Origin: Atrichornis clamosus
Lineage: Eukaryota; Chordata; Aves; Passeriformes; Menuridae
Length of the DNA: 64,000 nt
Assembly (NCBI GenBank): GCA_013400975.1
Contig: WBMZ01012087.1
Location: 119,150-183,149 of the forward strand
Direction of reading: 5' to 3'
Shown here: positions 49,901-63,739 of the stretch, piece by piece
How the letters are laid out: the number at the start of each line of letters is the position of its first letter
How positions within the stretch are numbered: the first letter of the stretch is position 1
Program-made: the position numbers and the translations under genes
The notes under the pieces: generated by a model
What the model was told of the DNA's origin: nothing
The model's database searches: none
Seen by the model: the letters and a program-made list of their open reading frames with translations, nothing else

Positions 49901-50590
49901 CCCGGTGTGACCTGGACTTTAATGGGTTTGAACTTGGAACTGTTCAAACATTAAGAAAAAGCCCTCGCTCCCTGCATGTATTCAGCAGCTGCTTTTTATA
50001 TGCAGAACCCAGAGCCGCAAAGGTTCACCGGTGGTGCATTTTCAACTTCCAGATGAAAAGGACTAAATAACTGCCAAAAAAACTGGGCTATTTCTCTCGT
50101 GATGCAGATGTGTGACTGCCAGGACATGCATACATCAAAAAGACAACGTGCCTCTGAGTAGTTAAAAACCTACTGCTTTGTTTTGTTTTGCTTGAGGCAA
50201 GCAAAATGTCAACCCCCTCAATCTTGGGAGAGGGTTTTTGCTGTTAATGTGTCCTTTGCGCGGAGCCTGAGCCCATGAGACAGGATTTGGGGTTCGTTTC
50301 CTACCCCTGCAGCTGACTCACTCCATGGCATAGGGACTGTTTGTTCTGGACAAAGCTTTCTTGGGATTTTTTTTGACTTTGCACGTTGCCAGCTGTGCGT
50401 GATGTACCATCCAGAATATGCTCTTTATCCTATGTCAGACCTTAACTGTGGCAACAAGGCAGTGATTTGATTTTCCTGTCTGCAACAAGAGCCAGATCTG
50501 CCCCTTGCCCTCCAGAGGGACATTGCAGGTTAGGTTATCTGGCTGCTGTGTGCTCAGGCAGCTCAGAAAGGTACAAATTGTTCCTTTCTT
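43926..50590. other. Non-coding, no gene recognised
   Basis: AT-rich with A runs near 47190 and 47633-47645. Nuclear-receptor-like half-sites occur at 45086-45099 and 45502-45515. A 234-codon minus-strand frame at 48752-49456 is the longest after the Topors-like ORF. It has no recognisable domain, signal peptide or good codon texture, and I leave it uncalled. Confidence 0.5.
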
Positions 50591-50608
50591 AAAAAAAAAA
50601 AAAAAAAA
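50591..50608 (+). repeat. Poly(A) run of 18
   Basis: A pure A run followed by A/C-rich low-complexity sequence to about 50650. No retrocopy body or target-site duplication recognised. Confidence 0.85.
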
Positions 50609-51179
50609 GAGTAAAAAACTCCCCAAAAAACCAACAACAAAACAAACCCTGCAAGGCCTGTTTTTTTCTGCAGTTTTGGAAAGGTGTCCCATTCCTCTCC
50701 TGCTCAGCCACACACCTAAAGCGGTTTTTTTACCAAGTTTCCGCTTGAAAGGAATTCCATTTACAAAGTTATCAGCTACCTGCAAACAGATGGGCATAAG
50801 GGAAGGCCTCATCCCAGCTTGGGTTAGTGTTTCACATGGAGCTCTGCAGTAATGATGGAGAAGTTAGTCACCTGCCAGCAGAGTCATTCCCATGGAATGA
50901 TGATAGAGCGACCCGGAGTAAAGATGTCTCTTTGGAAAGCTGTTGACAGATTTACTGGCCACCAGGTCAGACTACATTGCCCTTTCTTTTTGATATTATG
51001 AATTACTATGCATCGAGTTTACTTATTAAATTGTTAGCAAGTTGTGTTGTACCGTGTCCCTGTAGTGTCACCAAAGTCACCCTGCCTCACCCCTTCTCCC
51101 TCCTCCCGAGCTCTGCTCCAGGGAATCCATCTCCTCCCCTTCTACAGAGTCATAACAGCATTATGTTTCCTATATAATA

Positions 51180-51560
51180 CTTTCTCTTAAACTAGGGATG
51201 TCAATCCTTGTTCTGTAGACCGCTGGTTCTGGTTTTTTCCTTAAACCATTAATGAGCTTTTTAGTTTTTTTGTGGGAAAAAATTTGCCATTAATGATGAT
51301 GTGGTATAAAAATGTAGCAGCTGAAGCATATGTTCTGTTGGTTTGCCTTGTCTTATAGGAACATCATTTTTGCACATCACTATTAACAATGCAAACACCC
51401 TGAAATGCTAATAGCACTAGTAAGCTTTTAATTCCATGGAATTTATTGCTTGCTGTATTTCCATGAATTTATAACGCTTTGATTCTTAAGAGCCCCATTT
51501 AATCAGTTTTGCCTGGCACAGAACATAATAAACAACTTGCTGGTGCTAAAGTGCCACATG
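51180..51560. promoter_or_regulatory. Candidate conserved non-coding element
   Basis: A repeat-free AT-rich block with several homeobox-like words (CATTAATGA at 51248-51256 and again at 51288-51296), a perfect 14-bp palindrome AATTCCATGGAATT (51430-51443) and a near-copy of TTCCATGGAATTTAT at 51459-51472. No coding frame. It resembles a constrained enhancer by texture only. Confidence 0.28.
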
Positions 51561-54500
51561 GGGGAGGCTGCTAACAAGAAAGTTAAATGCTTCTGCCACT
51601 AGCAGTTTCTTCGCTGTATTTTTCATGAGCTGTTACTACCAGTAATGTACTTTGCTGGCTTTAGAGCAGTGGTTAAACACAGTGACAAACCAAACAGTGC
51701 TCCAGTGCTGTAAACACCCAGAGCAATGCCATTTTTGTTCACAGCCACAGTTTAAACCAGACTGGAGGCTCAGTGTCATTTTATGGTGATCGGGGATTTT
51801 TTTTTTTTCCAAAGGTCTTGCTTTTCTTGATAATATGGGGCTTTTAGGAATAGCTAGTGAGTGTTATTGATCAAGAAAAACAGTGTGGGGAGAGAGAGAG
51901 AAAAAAAAGAACTGAAATACCTTAAAAACAATTCTTGTTTGTTTATGCTGCTTGACCATAAAAGTACAAAAAGACTGTCTTAGTAGAAAAATACCAGATT
52001 ATCAAGTGCTTTAAAGCAGAAAATGTCATTTGAGTCTCAAAACTGCACCAACTTTGTATAATTACCCTTTTAATTATCCCCAGTGGCCCATGAAATTTGT
52101 AAAATAGAGCATTGAGAGTTTGATTTACTTACATGTTGCACTTTAGTGTTATGCTCTTAATGAATATTGTTTAGTACTAATGTCAAGCAGAGATTGCTGA
52201 GTGCTATGGAGAGGTGCATCCTACAGAGCTGGGGATTCAGCAGGGAATTGTGGAAACTCCACCTTAAATGAAGAGTATCTATGTATCTAAAGCAATATGC
52301 TATAATTTTTATTGCCTGAATGGAAACTATATTGATTTTATCCTCTGCATGCAAAGTAGTTTACTATATTTTCTTTATTTAACCATGCCAGCGAAAGAAC
52401 CATTTTTAGGGCAATTATTCGCTTTTGTGTCAGCATCTTCCTTGTTACGGAGAATACTTACATCCTTCCTCTAAAGGACCAGAACATGGAAGCAAGCTCT
52501 TTAATTTGCCCTTAGGACCTAACTGGTTTAGCCTCTGGTAATGGAAATAACAGTAATCAATATTTGATGTGGGGTTTCTGTGGGGTATCCAAATATCATT
52601 TATTGCCAAGAAATTGCTGGAATAAGCTTGTGGGAAATGTAATCCAAAGTGTGGTCTGAAAACCCAGCTAAATTAAACAGGCATCTTCAAAGGTGAATGG
52701 AAATACCAGTGAACAGTAACAGTAAAAAGAAAGAAAGCAGCGTCTGAAGGGTTAGATAATAAGATGTAATAGCTGCTGACCTCTAAATTATTGGTACAAA
52801 TCTGAGCGAGGTGGAGACTCAACGGAAAGTATTTGCATTTGAAAATGATCATAAAATGCTTTCAAGTGATGGTCTGGTCCTCAGGATCCATCTGCTGACA
52901 AATGGGCGAGATTGGATACTGTGGGTGAGTGGCTCTTGGAAGGATGGGCTGCCTTCCTCTTGCCTCGTTTTCTTCTTTCACCTCTTGAATTTAGCAAGCT
53001 TTAAGAGCACCATCAAGAGCTGGTATGGGAGGATGGGCCAGTGGAACAACTACTTTGGCATCTCTAAGAATGTACATGACCAGATTCCTCCAGAGAAAAA
53101 AGTCTGAGGTTTTACTTTTCCTTCACAAATTTTGTTTGTGTTCTCCTGCATTTACTTCTCTGACAGTCTTGGTACTCCTCTTATCTAGCTATGAGCCGGT
53201 TTCATTATCCTGCTGAACTCATGAGATTGCAGCATGGCTTCACATTTCATAGATCAGTTTTTATTGAGTAAAAACCTCAGCTCTTAATTTGTTTTTCCAG
53301 TTTGTGAATATTCCTGTACATTTGTCGTATATATTGTTGATAGATAAATACTATAGTTGGAGGACAGAAACAACAAAACTAATAATTTTGCAACTTTCAC
53401 ATAGTTCAGAGAAAAATTGTGTTCAAATCCAGCTTTTAAATGAATGACAAAATCTGTTTACATCCCAAGGACCAATATTTTAGAATATAATTTTTTCTTA
53501 AACTAAAGAGTGAAGCATTTGGTGTACAGTTGAAATTTCAGAGAGCAAAGTCATGTTAATTGTTTATGGAAGCAAATTTCAGGGAACTGATTTCTGCAAT
53601 GCTGAAATTTGAATTTGTTTATATTTGAAAATATCTTGTTTAAAAGAAGCTCAAGGGAACAACCTATGAAGGGGCTAATTAAGCATTTCTGTAGGACGCT
53701 GAGCACAATGGGGCTCCTTTTTTGTTCGTCCTGAGGCTCCGCAATAATAAACAAAATAACTGCTAATAACTGGGAGCCTTGGTTTGAAGCCCTGCTGACT
53801 GCAGGACACAGGCAGTGTCAGTTTTCAGTGAGTGCATCAAGGCTGACCTTGAACTCGTGTGTGCTGATAAGAGCAGTGCAATAGCCCGGTCATACCCAGA
53901 GCTGGTCGTAGCGCTCAGCACTGCTGGTTGGCTGTAATGGTGTTTCTTTTCTCCTTGTCTCATTCTCTTTTTTGGCCAAAGACTGGAGGCTCCAGGCTCT
54001 CCTGATGCAGGGACTCACCTCAGCAGCAGGTCATCACCCAGGTGCTCTTTGTGCCAGGAAAGCCATGCCCAATTCAGCATGAGGGAGCACGAGAAGATAA
54101 ATTACTGTAACAGAAGTGGTTAGTTTGGCTCTGTTTTATTCCATGGGGTATATTTGCTGTCTCCTCTACCACTATGCAAGGGCACATCAGTCCCTTCTGC
54201 TTGTACAGCTTTTAAAATGTGTGTGGTAACACATCACACTCTGGCCTTAATACACCAGGAGATGGTAGAAGACAGTGTATTTGTCTGGCGTTTTTGCTAT
54301 TGAAAGGGTTGGAAGTCTGCCTGCAAGCCAAATTGCATGGCAGGAGAGTACAAAATGTTAGTTTCCAAATCTGATTTTCTCTCTTGTGAATTTTTCTTGC
54401 TCAAAGACAAGGTTCATCTTGAACAGCCCAGACTGAGGTGGAGCTCATAACCACTCTGTAAAGCATCCTGTGGCTTGGACGAGCAGCTGGTTGGAAGGGG

Positions 54501-57500
54501 GACAGTTCTTCAGGAGCAGTCAGGGTGCTTTCAGTTCTCACCCCATCACACTTCACACTCACAAGCGTTGGTGGGACGTGGTGACAGCATGGTCTTGTCA
54601 CTGGGTGTTTAACGAAGGTAATAATTAGTCATGATGCTGCCCCACCACAGTCGACGGTTGCAAGTTGCTGTCACAAATCTTGAATTTTAGAGGTCACCTC
54701 TGTATTTCATTTTGAGTCTAGGCATCAGAATTTGAGCAAGAGTTTATGGCACTTTGCTCTTGTGATGGTTCTAAAAAATAAATAAATAAAAAATCCAAGG
54801 AAAAACCCCAGTACGGTAACTCAGTGTTGTCCTTCTGCAGTAGCCTGGCATTGTGGATATGGACAGAAGTGTGAATTCTCACTTCTGAAGTAACCAAGAA
54901 TAAAGGAAATTTCTGAAAGGCAGTGTTACTGCTGTCTAAACGTGGAAGCATGAAGTGGAAGGTTAAGAAGACAACACTCTGAACCTCATGGTTAGGCAAA
55001 CATTTGGCCATGCAACTGAGGCGGGGCGGGGGAGCCAAGCCACAACTGGGCTCACAGAGAGCCCAGTCAGATCTCTGTAGGCATTCTGGTTTTCAAAGGT
55101 GGTAGGAAATGGTTTTCTTAGAAAAAAATGGAATTGATGTGCTTTTTTTCTTTCTTTTTTTTTTCTTTTTTTAACTTAGGAGCCAGTTTTCTGATCTCCA
55201 ATTCAGATTATGAATTTGCACTGGCCTTGAATTTTGGGTCTCTATTTCACTATTTTTCATGAGCTGTAGTTTGTACATTTGTTGGCAAATTGTATGTTGT
55301 TGCAATCCTGCACGCCTGTTGCTTTTAAGGAAAGACAGGAACAAGGAATAAAACTGTGTAATATTGGAATGCTCTTTAAATCCCTTTGCATATGCTTTTG
55401 CATATTCTTGACCGATCTTCCTTTGTTTTAGGTGTTTGTAGCATTTTTCTTACACTTTGTGCAATCATTAGCATTAAAAGGGTAACAAGAGTGCAACAAG
55501 AACTTATCCCAGAGTGTATCACTTAATTTCCCTCTGAAATGGAATGAAGTTGTCCAATTGGCCACATGCTGTGATTTGCCATCCTTAGGAGTAGTTTTTG
55601 ACTCCTTGTAGAGTAGGTTAATCTGTCCTGGGGGTCCTACAATGAATCACATTGGATTGTATATGCCACAGATAGGTAGATGCCACCTTTAAAAGTGCCA
55701 GTAAGATTCTGAGGCACCTTTTCCAGCCAAGAACAAGAGGTGCACGAGATAAAAGAACCATTTGGCCCTGCAAGAATTGTGCATTCACATGATTAGTGAG
55801 GCATGGTATTAAATTATTTGAGCTTTGTGCATAAATATATACTGAGAGAAGCCTTGTAACTGGGGACTTTGGCTATAGTTTTCTTCTTTACGGACCAAAT
55901 GCTCTGCTGTAGGTCAGGTTCAGGGTATTTTGGTGGAGCAGCTGAAAAGCTGGTCCTCCTTGTGTGCATGTTGCACTGTCCCACACCCAGAGAAATGCCT
56001 CCTCATGTTTTATGGGTGGACTTTGCAGCTTGATTGGAAATAGAAACACAGTAAACAGCAACTGCGTCTCAGAAATATCCCCAGCAACACAAACTGTCAC
56101 TATTTCAGCTTCTCTCCAAGGCTGCTTCTTAGGGGGCTGATCTGCAGCTATATAAAAGCACGGTAACATAAGCTGCAGCACCAGCCCTGGAAAATCTTGT
56201 AGTACAGCTAACAAATATCTGCAAAACCTTGTTTGTATGTATGTGTGCTTACGCTTAAGATGCAAACTTGTATCTGAGTGTGCTTGGCTCCCCGCAGTAT
56301 ATAGCTGCAAAGCTATTTTGAAGATCTTAGAAGAGATGGATTTGTAGTCTGATTTTCTTTTTTTTCTGTGTTTTTCTCCCCCTCATGATGTTTATTAACA
56401 TCTTCCCTGATGTCCAGCTACAAGGGATGAGCGCATAAAACTTTACATGAAAATACATTTCTCTGTAAGTGCTCTCTCCCTGCCATTCTTTTACAGCTGT
56501 AAACCAAAACCAGTTTCATCCTGTTTCATCCTTTACCCCTCAGACCTGATAGAGAGGAGGGATATTTCACTTTCATCCACAATTCACCTTGTCGTTTCCA
56601 TTTTTCACTGTGGTTTGCTTGTTGATTTGAAGTAGCGGGTGTGACCAGCCATCAAAGAGCCCTGTTGGGAGCCCGCTGCCAGGGAGAGCACCCAGGCTCA
56701 CCCTCGGCATAGCAGGAGGCACAGCCCGGACTCTTGCTTTTTATTCCTGCTTTTTCTGTTTGAACACACCAGCACATCTGAGAGTCTCCTTGCTGACCGC
56801 TAGTGACTTGAAGCACTGAAACAGGAGCTTGGAGTCAAGGCCGATGATTATCTCTTCTGCTTCACTCCCTGAGCTGGGACCTGTAGCCGGGCTCTCCGGA
56901 CGCGGTTCAGTGCATTCGGGGACATGCTGGACATGAAGGATTTGCCTATTTGCTAAGAGAGCTGCCAGTGCCTCGGGCAGCCAGCAACTCCTTGGGCTGG
57001 TTGTGTTTTCCTCAGCAAAGAGCACAAAGAGGGCAGGTGGGAATATGGAGGGAATCTCGTTAGACTGAGCCGAGGAAGACGGAAGGGCTGAGCTTCAAGG
57101 ATGACTGTGTGTCCCTGGGGCCAAGAGGTGTGTGTCTGGGAGAGCAGTGCACTTCCATCTTCTTGCTCCCACCCCTATTTCTTAAGGATTTCACAATGCT
57201 CTGTGGATTTGGAGACACATCAGCCAGCCAGCCAGCCACCTTGCAATGGTTTCCTGGGGGACAGGAATTTGGTCAGGAGTTTATGTTCTTGTCCAGCTTA
57301 CTAAAGCACAAGCTAATGAGATGCTGTAATAATTATTTCAAAGCAGTTTTGGAAGAAAAGCTGTTGTAATGGGTTTAGTTTTACTGCACAGCCATCCCCT
57401 GACCTCCCTTGTTTTTTCTCCTTTAGCTCTGCCCCCTGCCAGAGATGGAGTACGTAGGGCAGACCTGCACAGCCTCAGACCTGCACTGAAAATTTATGGT

Positions 57501-60500
57501 CACTGAGATTCCAGGATCAATAGATGGATTTTGGGCAAGGTCTTCGTTCTTTGTAGCAGATTCTGCTGGTTGGGTTGGATTTGGTTTGGGTTTACAGGGA
57601 ATATCTTGATCATCATTTCTAAGGGTCTTTGCCTTGCTTGTAGAAAAGACATGTACCAACACAGGGGTAAAAGCAGGATATACCCAGAGTTATTCTTCTA
57701 GTTCCTTTCCTTGATGTAGTTTTTCCTTCTGCAATGCAAATAACATCTTTGCAACATTGGATGTCTTAGCTTGAATATGAGGTGTTTTCAAAAAACGGTT
57801 TGATACCATGTCCTCTAGAGCCAAAACCCATTGAGAGCCAGTTTGAATGCAACTGTGTGGTAATAGAGGTGAAAGACTGTTTCTTGTCTCTCTTACTTAA
57901 TCCCAGTAATGTCTGTAGGCTGGAGCTCCAGCACGTTCTTGGGTAGTTTGGGAGGAAAAATGTGGGAGTTGTGCTAAGCCACCTGAGAAGGAACTTCAGC
58001 CAGTACAGCCAACAGCCACATTTAACCTCTGGTACATCATCGTAACACATGTTTTAAGAGTGATAATGATTATTTCTGGTACCCTAAGCAGGGAATATGT
58101 ACTGTCAGCTGTTGTGGAAACAAATTAAAAGATGGTCCTTTCCCTAAACAATGCAAAAGGAAATATGTTTTCTGCTTAATTTCTGCTTAAAAGGGAAATG
58201 ATTTTGAAGAACTATTTTTTTTTTCTATTTTTACATTTTATTTCCCTTCACTCACCTTTCCCAGAATCTTCCGTGTAGCTAAGTCAAATAAAATAATGGT
58301 AGCTGCGAACCAAAGAGTAAGGTCTGGAATACGTTCCAAGTGCATATTTACAGCTGTCCTTCTCAAAGCATTCTGTTCTCTTCAACACTGAGTCTGTTCT
58401 GCATCAATCAGACCTTTTGGAGATGGAGGGATCTCTCTTAGGTGTCCGGGGTTGAGGAGGCTTTTGTGTTCGTGAGGATGGGTGTGTCTCTTTACACATG
58501 GCCATCAAAACTGATTTTTGTAATTATTATTATTAACATTTCTTCTTTCCTGATTAATTTGCACTACTTCTCTCCAGTGTTTTTTTTTTCCTAAAAGGCT
58601 TCTGTTGTCAGCCATTAATGTCAGCGGGCTCAGCCACTGCTTCTGTGTGGTGCAGGGGAGTGGGAAGAGGGTATGACTTTGCAGAAACATAGGGTTACCT
58701 CCAACCACAGAAATCAGGCTGTAAAAATGATGAATATCTCTCTTCTGTCATCTATAGATCTGACAGTTTTGTATAACCTATGAATTAAACATCTGGGAGG
58801 TGTAGATGTATTTTTTTGCCTTTAACAATCACCAAACCCGAGGCAGATAAGCTGTTGAATAATTTTCAGTCATCCAGTAACGTTGCAGCAAGTTTTGGGA
58901 GCAGATTCCTGGAATGTCTCAACAGAAATTGCAGAATTGCCATTAGAGTTAGTGAGATCAAGGTGGCACCTGGTGCTGTGTCTTCACCACGAGACTTTGA
59001 CCTTCAGCTCCATGCAGAACAGACAGGACCTTTCCTGCAGAGGCCTCTTCGAACAGATCCCAACAAAGTAAACAGCGTGACACTTAATTTATCTACCCCA
59101 GAAACATGAAGGGCTCAGTCGACCTGATGGGATCTGTGGTTCCAGGGAGTCTAGGTATTTAAAACGTGATGCTCAGCCTGCTAAGCCATCCCCTGCAGCT
59201 TTCCTTAGTGCATAAGATATGAAAAAATCTCCTGTCCTGCAAAACAGATATTAAATTGGATACTCTTTCACCCTGCCACGATAAGAAACGCGGCAGAGAG
59301 AGGCAGGAAAATGGAATGCTGCTTAGAAAGAAAATATATTTGAATCTAACATAAAAATTGGTGAGATAGGAGGATTTTCAGAGCTAGTAGCAATCCCCTC
59401 CCCAATGAGTTGCTGAAAATTCAACTCTCCCTGTAGTTTTTGCACTGGATTGTGAATAAAAATGGTTGTGATTGATGAAGCGTTTGGTGTCTCACTGTAA
59501 GTTGGTCAAGAGGGACTTCTAAATCACCCAAATGAAATATTGCATTATCATGAACGGTAACATGTAACTGTTAAGTATGCCGTTGCTTATCATAAGCTCA
59601 AGCTCCTCCGGAGCTCTACCCGGCGAGAAATCTTCGTGAGCATTGGAGCAGAGAGTCTCCACACGGCCCAGCAGCACCGTGGGGTCTGCCCTTTCCTTCC
59701 CTTTCCTTGTGGAAATGAAGAGGGAAGTCACACTGAAGTCGAGGATTTTGCTTTGGATATACCTGCACCTCTAGGTCTCAGGTTGGCCAAGCTACAGGCC
59801 TCCAAAAATGCTCCGAACTGGACTAAACTCTGTAGTTCTTTGAAAGGGACAAAAAATACAACCAACCCTCAGTGTAAGTGACTTGCTCAGGCAGTCATGG
59901 TTCATTTCTCTGGCTTTCTTGTCCCTGTCTGCTCGTTTTCCTGCTTCCTGAGCTGGCCATGTCTCCTTTCTATTCAAATCAGGTGGCTTCCTGTACCCCT
60001 GCCTGCCGACTGGGGGGCAGAGAGGAAGAGGGCGAGGCAGTAGGTGGGGAATGGTACCATCCACCTGCCTCGCACTGAAGTCTTGTACCTGCTTGTTTTC
60101 ATGTCTGTGCTCCAGCACGTGGGAGCTTGGTGGCATCTCAGAGAAGTGGTGATGGGGTTGCTCCCTGTGGTAGATCAGTGATGTTCCTTGTTTTCAGAAG
60201 TACCTCGGGAGCTTTGTATTAAGTTTTTTGCCAGAATTTGGCCTGTGGCAGAATGCTCAGCAAGGGAAGAGTTCTGTTCAAATGGCTAAAATTTGTCAAA
60301 TTCACTAGTGACTGAAAACGAGGTGATTGAGGTGGGATCTGGTATTTTGGGTGGTTGTAGTGGTCACACCTGTATGAGTATTCGTGTATCGTATTTTAAA
60401 ATACTTATAGTTTTATCAGTGTGAAGTTAGAGGAAAGCATTCTTTGTGAGTCAGAACTTTGGATCCTCTTGGGGTGAAATAATACAGCACAGGGGTAGGA

Positions 60501-61959
60501 GGAAGAGGAGGGAGATGAAGTTGGCCCTGCATTGGTCCCCCCATCAATATACTCGTAACTCATGAACCTAAACTGAAAGAGCCGTTAAACTTTTACATGA
60601 ATAGGAAAGCTTCACGTTTTCTTAACAGAACAGATTCTGTGGCTACTAATTTATTACTGCAATTTAAGAAACAGACGTCTGTCTGACATGTGCCATTTAG
60701 TTCAGTAGGTCACCAGTGACATCATCCTTAAAATCGTTATCTTTGCAAACTGTGCATTTTGCATAAAAGCTTTTATTTATAGTCAGTCATTAAAATTGGG
60801 ACCTGATATTTACTTTTCTTCTGATTAGGTTAAAGAGTGAATATGAACAAAAAGTACCCTCCTGTTAGCACCAAGCAGTTTGCAAATTGTGCTATTCACA
60901 TGCAGCCTTTCTAAAGGAATTATGTTGAACCATTATGGGCTTAGATGGTGTACGTTAGTTAACACATTTGGGTTTTTTCACTGCTAAGACTGAATTCATG
61001 TCACAAGGGGTATATTTTATTTCTTTATGGTTCCTTATAGGTTCTTGTCCTCATCACTGAGCAGGTGGAGCCTGTGGTTTGTACTGGAAGTGTTAGACTT
61101 GTAGAGAAGAGCTGTGTTACCAGGATGAGGAGACTGCTGGAGGGGTCCGTGGGTCTCCTCTGTGGCTCTGAGGTTATGGTAACAGGAGGACCAGGGCTGT
61201 CCAGGTTCTTGTCTGTGTGTGAGCGTTTTGCAGGGCCAGATTCTGAATCATCCCGTTGCCCAGCCCCTGATGTGATGAGTGTTTGACCCAAGGCCGGGGG
61301 AGGGACTCCTTGGGTGCACCTCTCTAGAGTTGAGCCGCAGTAAACCACCTATGAAGCCCCCAAAGGATGCCCTGAGTTGCACTGTAGGATGTCATCACCC
61401 AACAGCCTGTGATCTACTGGCCACGGCTTACAGGGCAACACAGACTAAAGGGACAGACACAACAGCCCTCTTCAAGGATCAAGTTCTTGGGGTGTCCATG
61501 ACCTCTTCTCCCACATTGCCCTATCCTCCTGTCCTGCCATCTAAACCTTGATGTCGTGCTGAATCTAATACTCCATGGGTGCTTAAAAATAGGGAATAAG
61601 AGCTCTGGTAACCCGTGGAAGCTCCAAAGTGGTATGGGTTTGCTCCCAGACCAGTAGGATGGGTTGGGTAGGAATGGAACCTGCTCTGTGGGAGCCCAGG
61701 GGCTTCTCACTAGGCTGCAGAATGCATGAGGGGAGAAAAGAACCCTTCGAAATGGAGTGGCAGTTTAATAACTGTAATGAAAATTATTTTTGACCAAAAA
61801 TTCTGTATTAACAGTTGGCTGAACTGCACAGCATACTTTCTTAATATTAGATAGGGCTGGGTTGTTTTTTTTTCCCGAGATCTTACTGCTAAGATCACTG
61901 GCCCATTTCAATTTTTATTGAAACAAATAAACCCAATAAAAACACTTATGCTGAGAGCT
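51561..61959. other. Long non-coding stretch, no gene recognised
   Basis: Ten kilobases, mainly AT-rich. Simple items are an AAAT-type repeat near 54774-54790, T-rich tracts at 55142-55171 and 58216-58224, and (CAGC)4 near 57221-57238. GC-richer patches at about 56640-57060 and 61060-61560 yield frames of 73-107 codons with no domains on either strand. No CR1, LTR or tRNA was recognised. Confidence 0.5.
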
Positions 61960-62560
61960 GAAGCTCCACAATAAAAAAAAAAATCCTCTGTATTGAATTT
62001 ATTGATTTATTTATTTACTCCAACTGGAAAATTGAGTATTGTGTTAATGTATTTTATAAGAATCACGGTGCTCGATGAAATGGCTAATTTATTTTAGCGT
62101 ATACATAAATAGCTAGCAATTTTCAGTGAGACAGGCTAATGAAAATGATGCCATGAAATTGTCTATACTATGAGGAGTGATGGAGTCAAGTTATTATTGG
62201 TTGAGTGCTGCGACGTAGTGAACTGGCCATCATGTCTTTGAACTTTTGAACTGCTACTTGGTCGTGTGATTTATTGATTTTGGTATCAGCGTGTTAACTT
62301 TTTATTTTTGTTGCGGGGGTCGCACGCGCAGCACAGATGAGTAACGTGCTGTGTAATTTCATAGATGCTTAGGTTAAACAAGATGGTTGAAAAATTTAAA
62401 GCATGTTCACGGAGCAGGGTTACGCCATGTGGAAAGGCAGAGAGATGCTTGCAGGTACCATTAGATGTCAACACTGATGTTCTGATTGCCGTGGGTTAGC
62501 CGAATACAAGCGAATTTGGCAGGGTAAGTGCACATCATATTTGTCAGAGAAGCGTTGCCT
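61960..62560. promoter_or_regulatory. Candidate conserved non-coding element near a CpG island
   Basis: A mostly unique block with FOX-like words (TTGATTTATTTATTT near 62001), homeobox-like words and isolated CpGs (for example GCTGCGACGTAGTG near 62207-62220). It lies 1.5-2 kb from the CpG island at the right edge, a natural place for a proximal enhancer. The call rests on texture and position only. Confidence 0.3.
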
Positions 62561-63727
62561 TTGTTCTAAATTAAGCGCGTGATCTCATAGCAACTTTGTT
62601 TGCCTATCTACCTTCAACCTCTCCTCACGCCGTATCTTATCACTCCGGTGCCTGGTACGGGCAGAGCATCCGTGATCTCAGTTGTCAGCCCTCTCCAGAG
62701 GCGTGCTCCATGTTGCCGGCTGTTGCTCGGCAGAGGATGCTCGCTGGTGGTGCGAACAGCTCAACAGCTCGTGTTGGACTGTTGTACCAGAGAGCTGCCC
62801 TGATCCACCCTCACCCAGACGTGTAAACTTGTTTCATCTTCTAGCTGTGATCTCCTCGCAGGCTGGCTGTAGTGCTGAGCCTCAGCAGGCAGCGCTCGCC
62901 AGCGGCTGCCTCATCCCTCTGTGTGAGGAGATGCTACACTTGTTGTTCTTCCTTGGTGATTTGCTTAGGACATGGAATTCAGGCACTAAAATAGTATTGT
63001 TTGACTTAAGAGTGTTTTCTTGCTGCAGAACTTTTCTCTCCACTGTGCTGGTTGGGAACCCTTTGCATGGCGGCTGCTCTGAGCTCTGTTTCTGATTAAA
63101 CCGACTAACTTGACACCTGCATTTTACAATTTGCTTGAAGTGCTTTATCCTGTAAAAGCAGCTATTTCAAAGCTTTAAAGCCAGCAGACTTGCAGGGCTT
63201 TGCACAACTTAGCTCATCCCACTGGTTCACTGTGATTGTGCAAAAAACAACTGGACTTTTCTAATCTATTTGCCCCTTGCTTTCAAAATTGCAATTTTAG
63301 TGCCTGTCCTTCCCATCCCCGCTCACCCCCTCATTCTGCCGTGGGTCTCTGCAATGCATGTGGGCGTTATTGTATTTTTTTTTTTCCAATTATTAAACTG
63401 ACATGTCTTTATTTGGATATTAAAAGTGCTCCCCCCTCCTGCTTTCCCCACTGTGACCCAAAACATTTCCAGCAGCCTCGCGGTGAGCAGTTGGGAAGCT
63501 GGTACCACTTGCCTCTTCCCCTCACCCCCCTTTGCCTCCCCATTCTTTTCATTTTTTAAAAAATGTGTATCTTTTTTAATTTTTAAGAGATGGGCTGTTT
63601 AAGCCAGAAAACAAAACTGGTGGGAAAAGGCTAAAAACAGGACTGACACCAACACCATGAGCTGGGGGGGAGAAAAAAAAATTCCATTTCATTGCAACTC
63701 TGTTATTGTTTACTTTGCCATACACAT
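62561..63727. other. Non-coding approach to the terminal CpG island
   Basis: Mixed composition, with a 137-codon + strand frame at 62682-63095 and a 107-codon frame at 63236-63559 that show no domains. T runs near 63376-63386. A 5' regulatory or untranslated region is possible given the island that follows. Confidence 0.45.
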
Positions 63728-63737
63728 CCTAATATGG
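63728..63737 (+). promoter_or_regulatory. CArG box (SRF-type site)
   Basis: CCTAATATGG fits CC(A/T)6GG exactly. It lies at the left shoulder of the terminal CpG island, a position consistent with SRF control of the gene that presumably starts to the right. One 10-base match is weak on its own. Confidence 0.4.
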
Positions 63738-63739
63738 TT

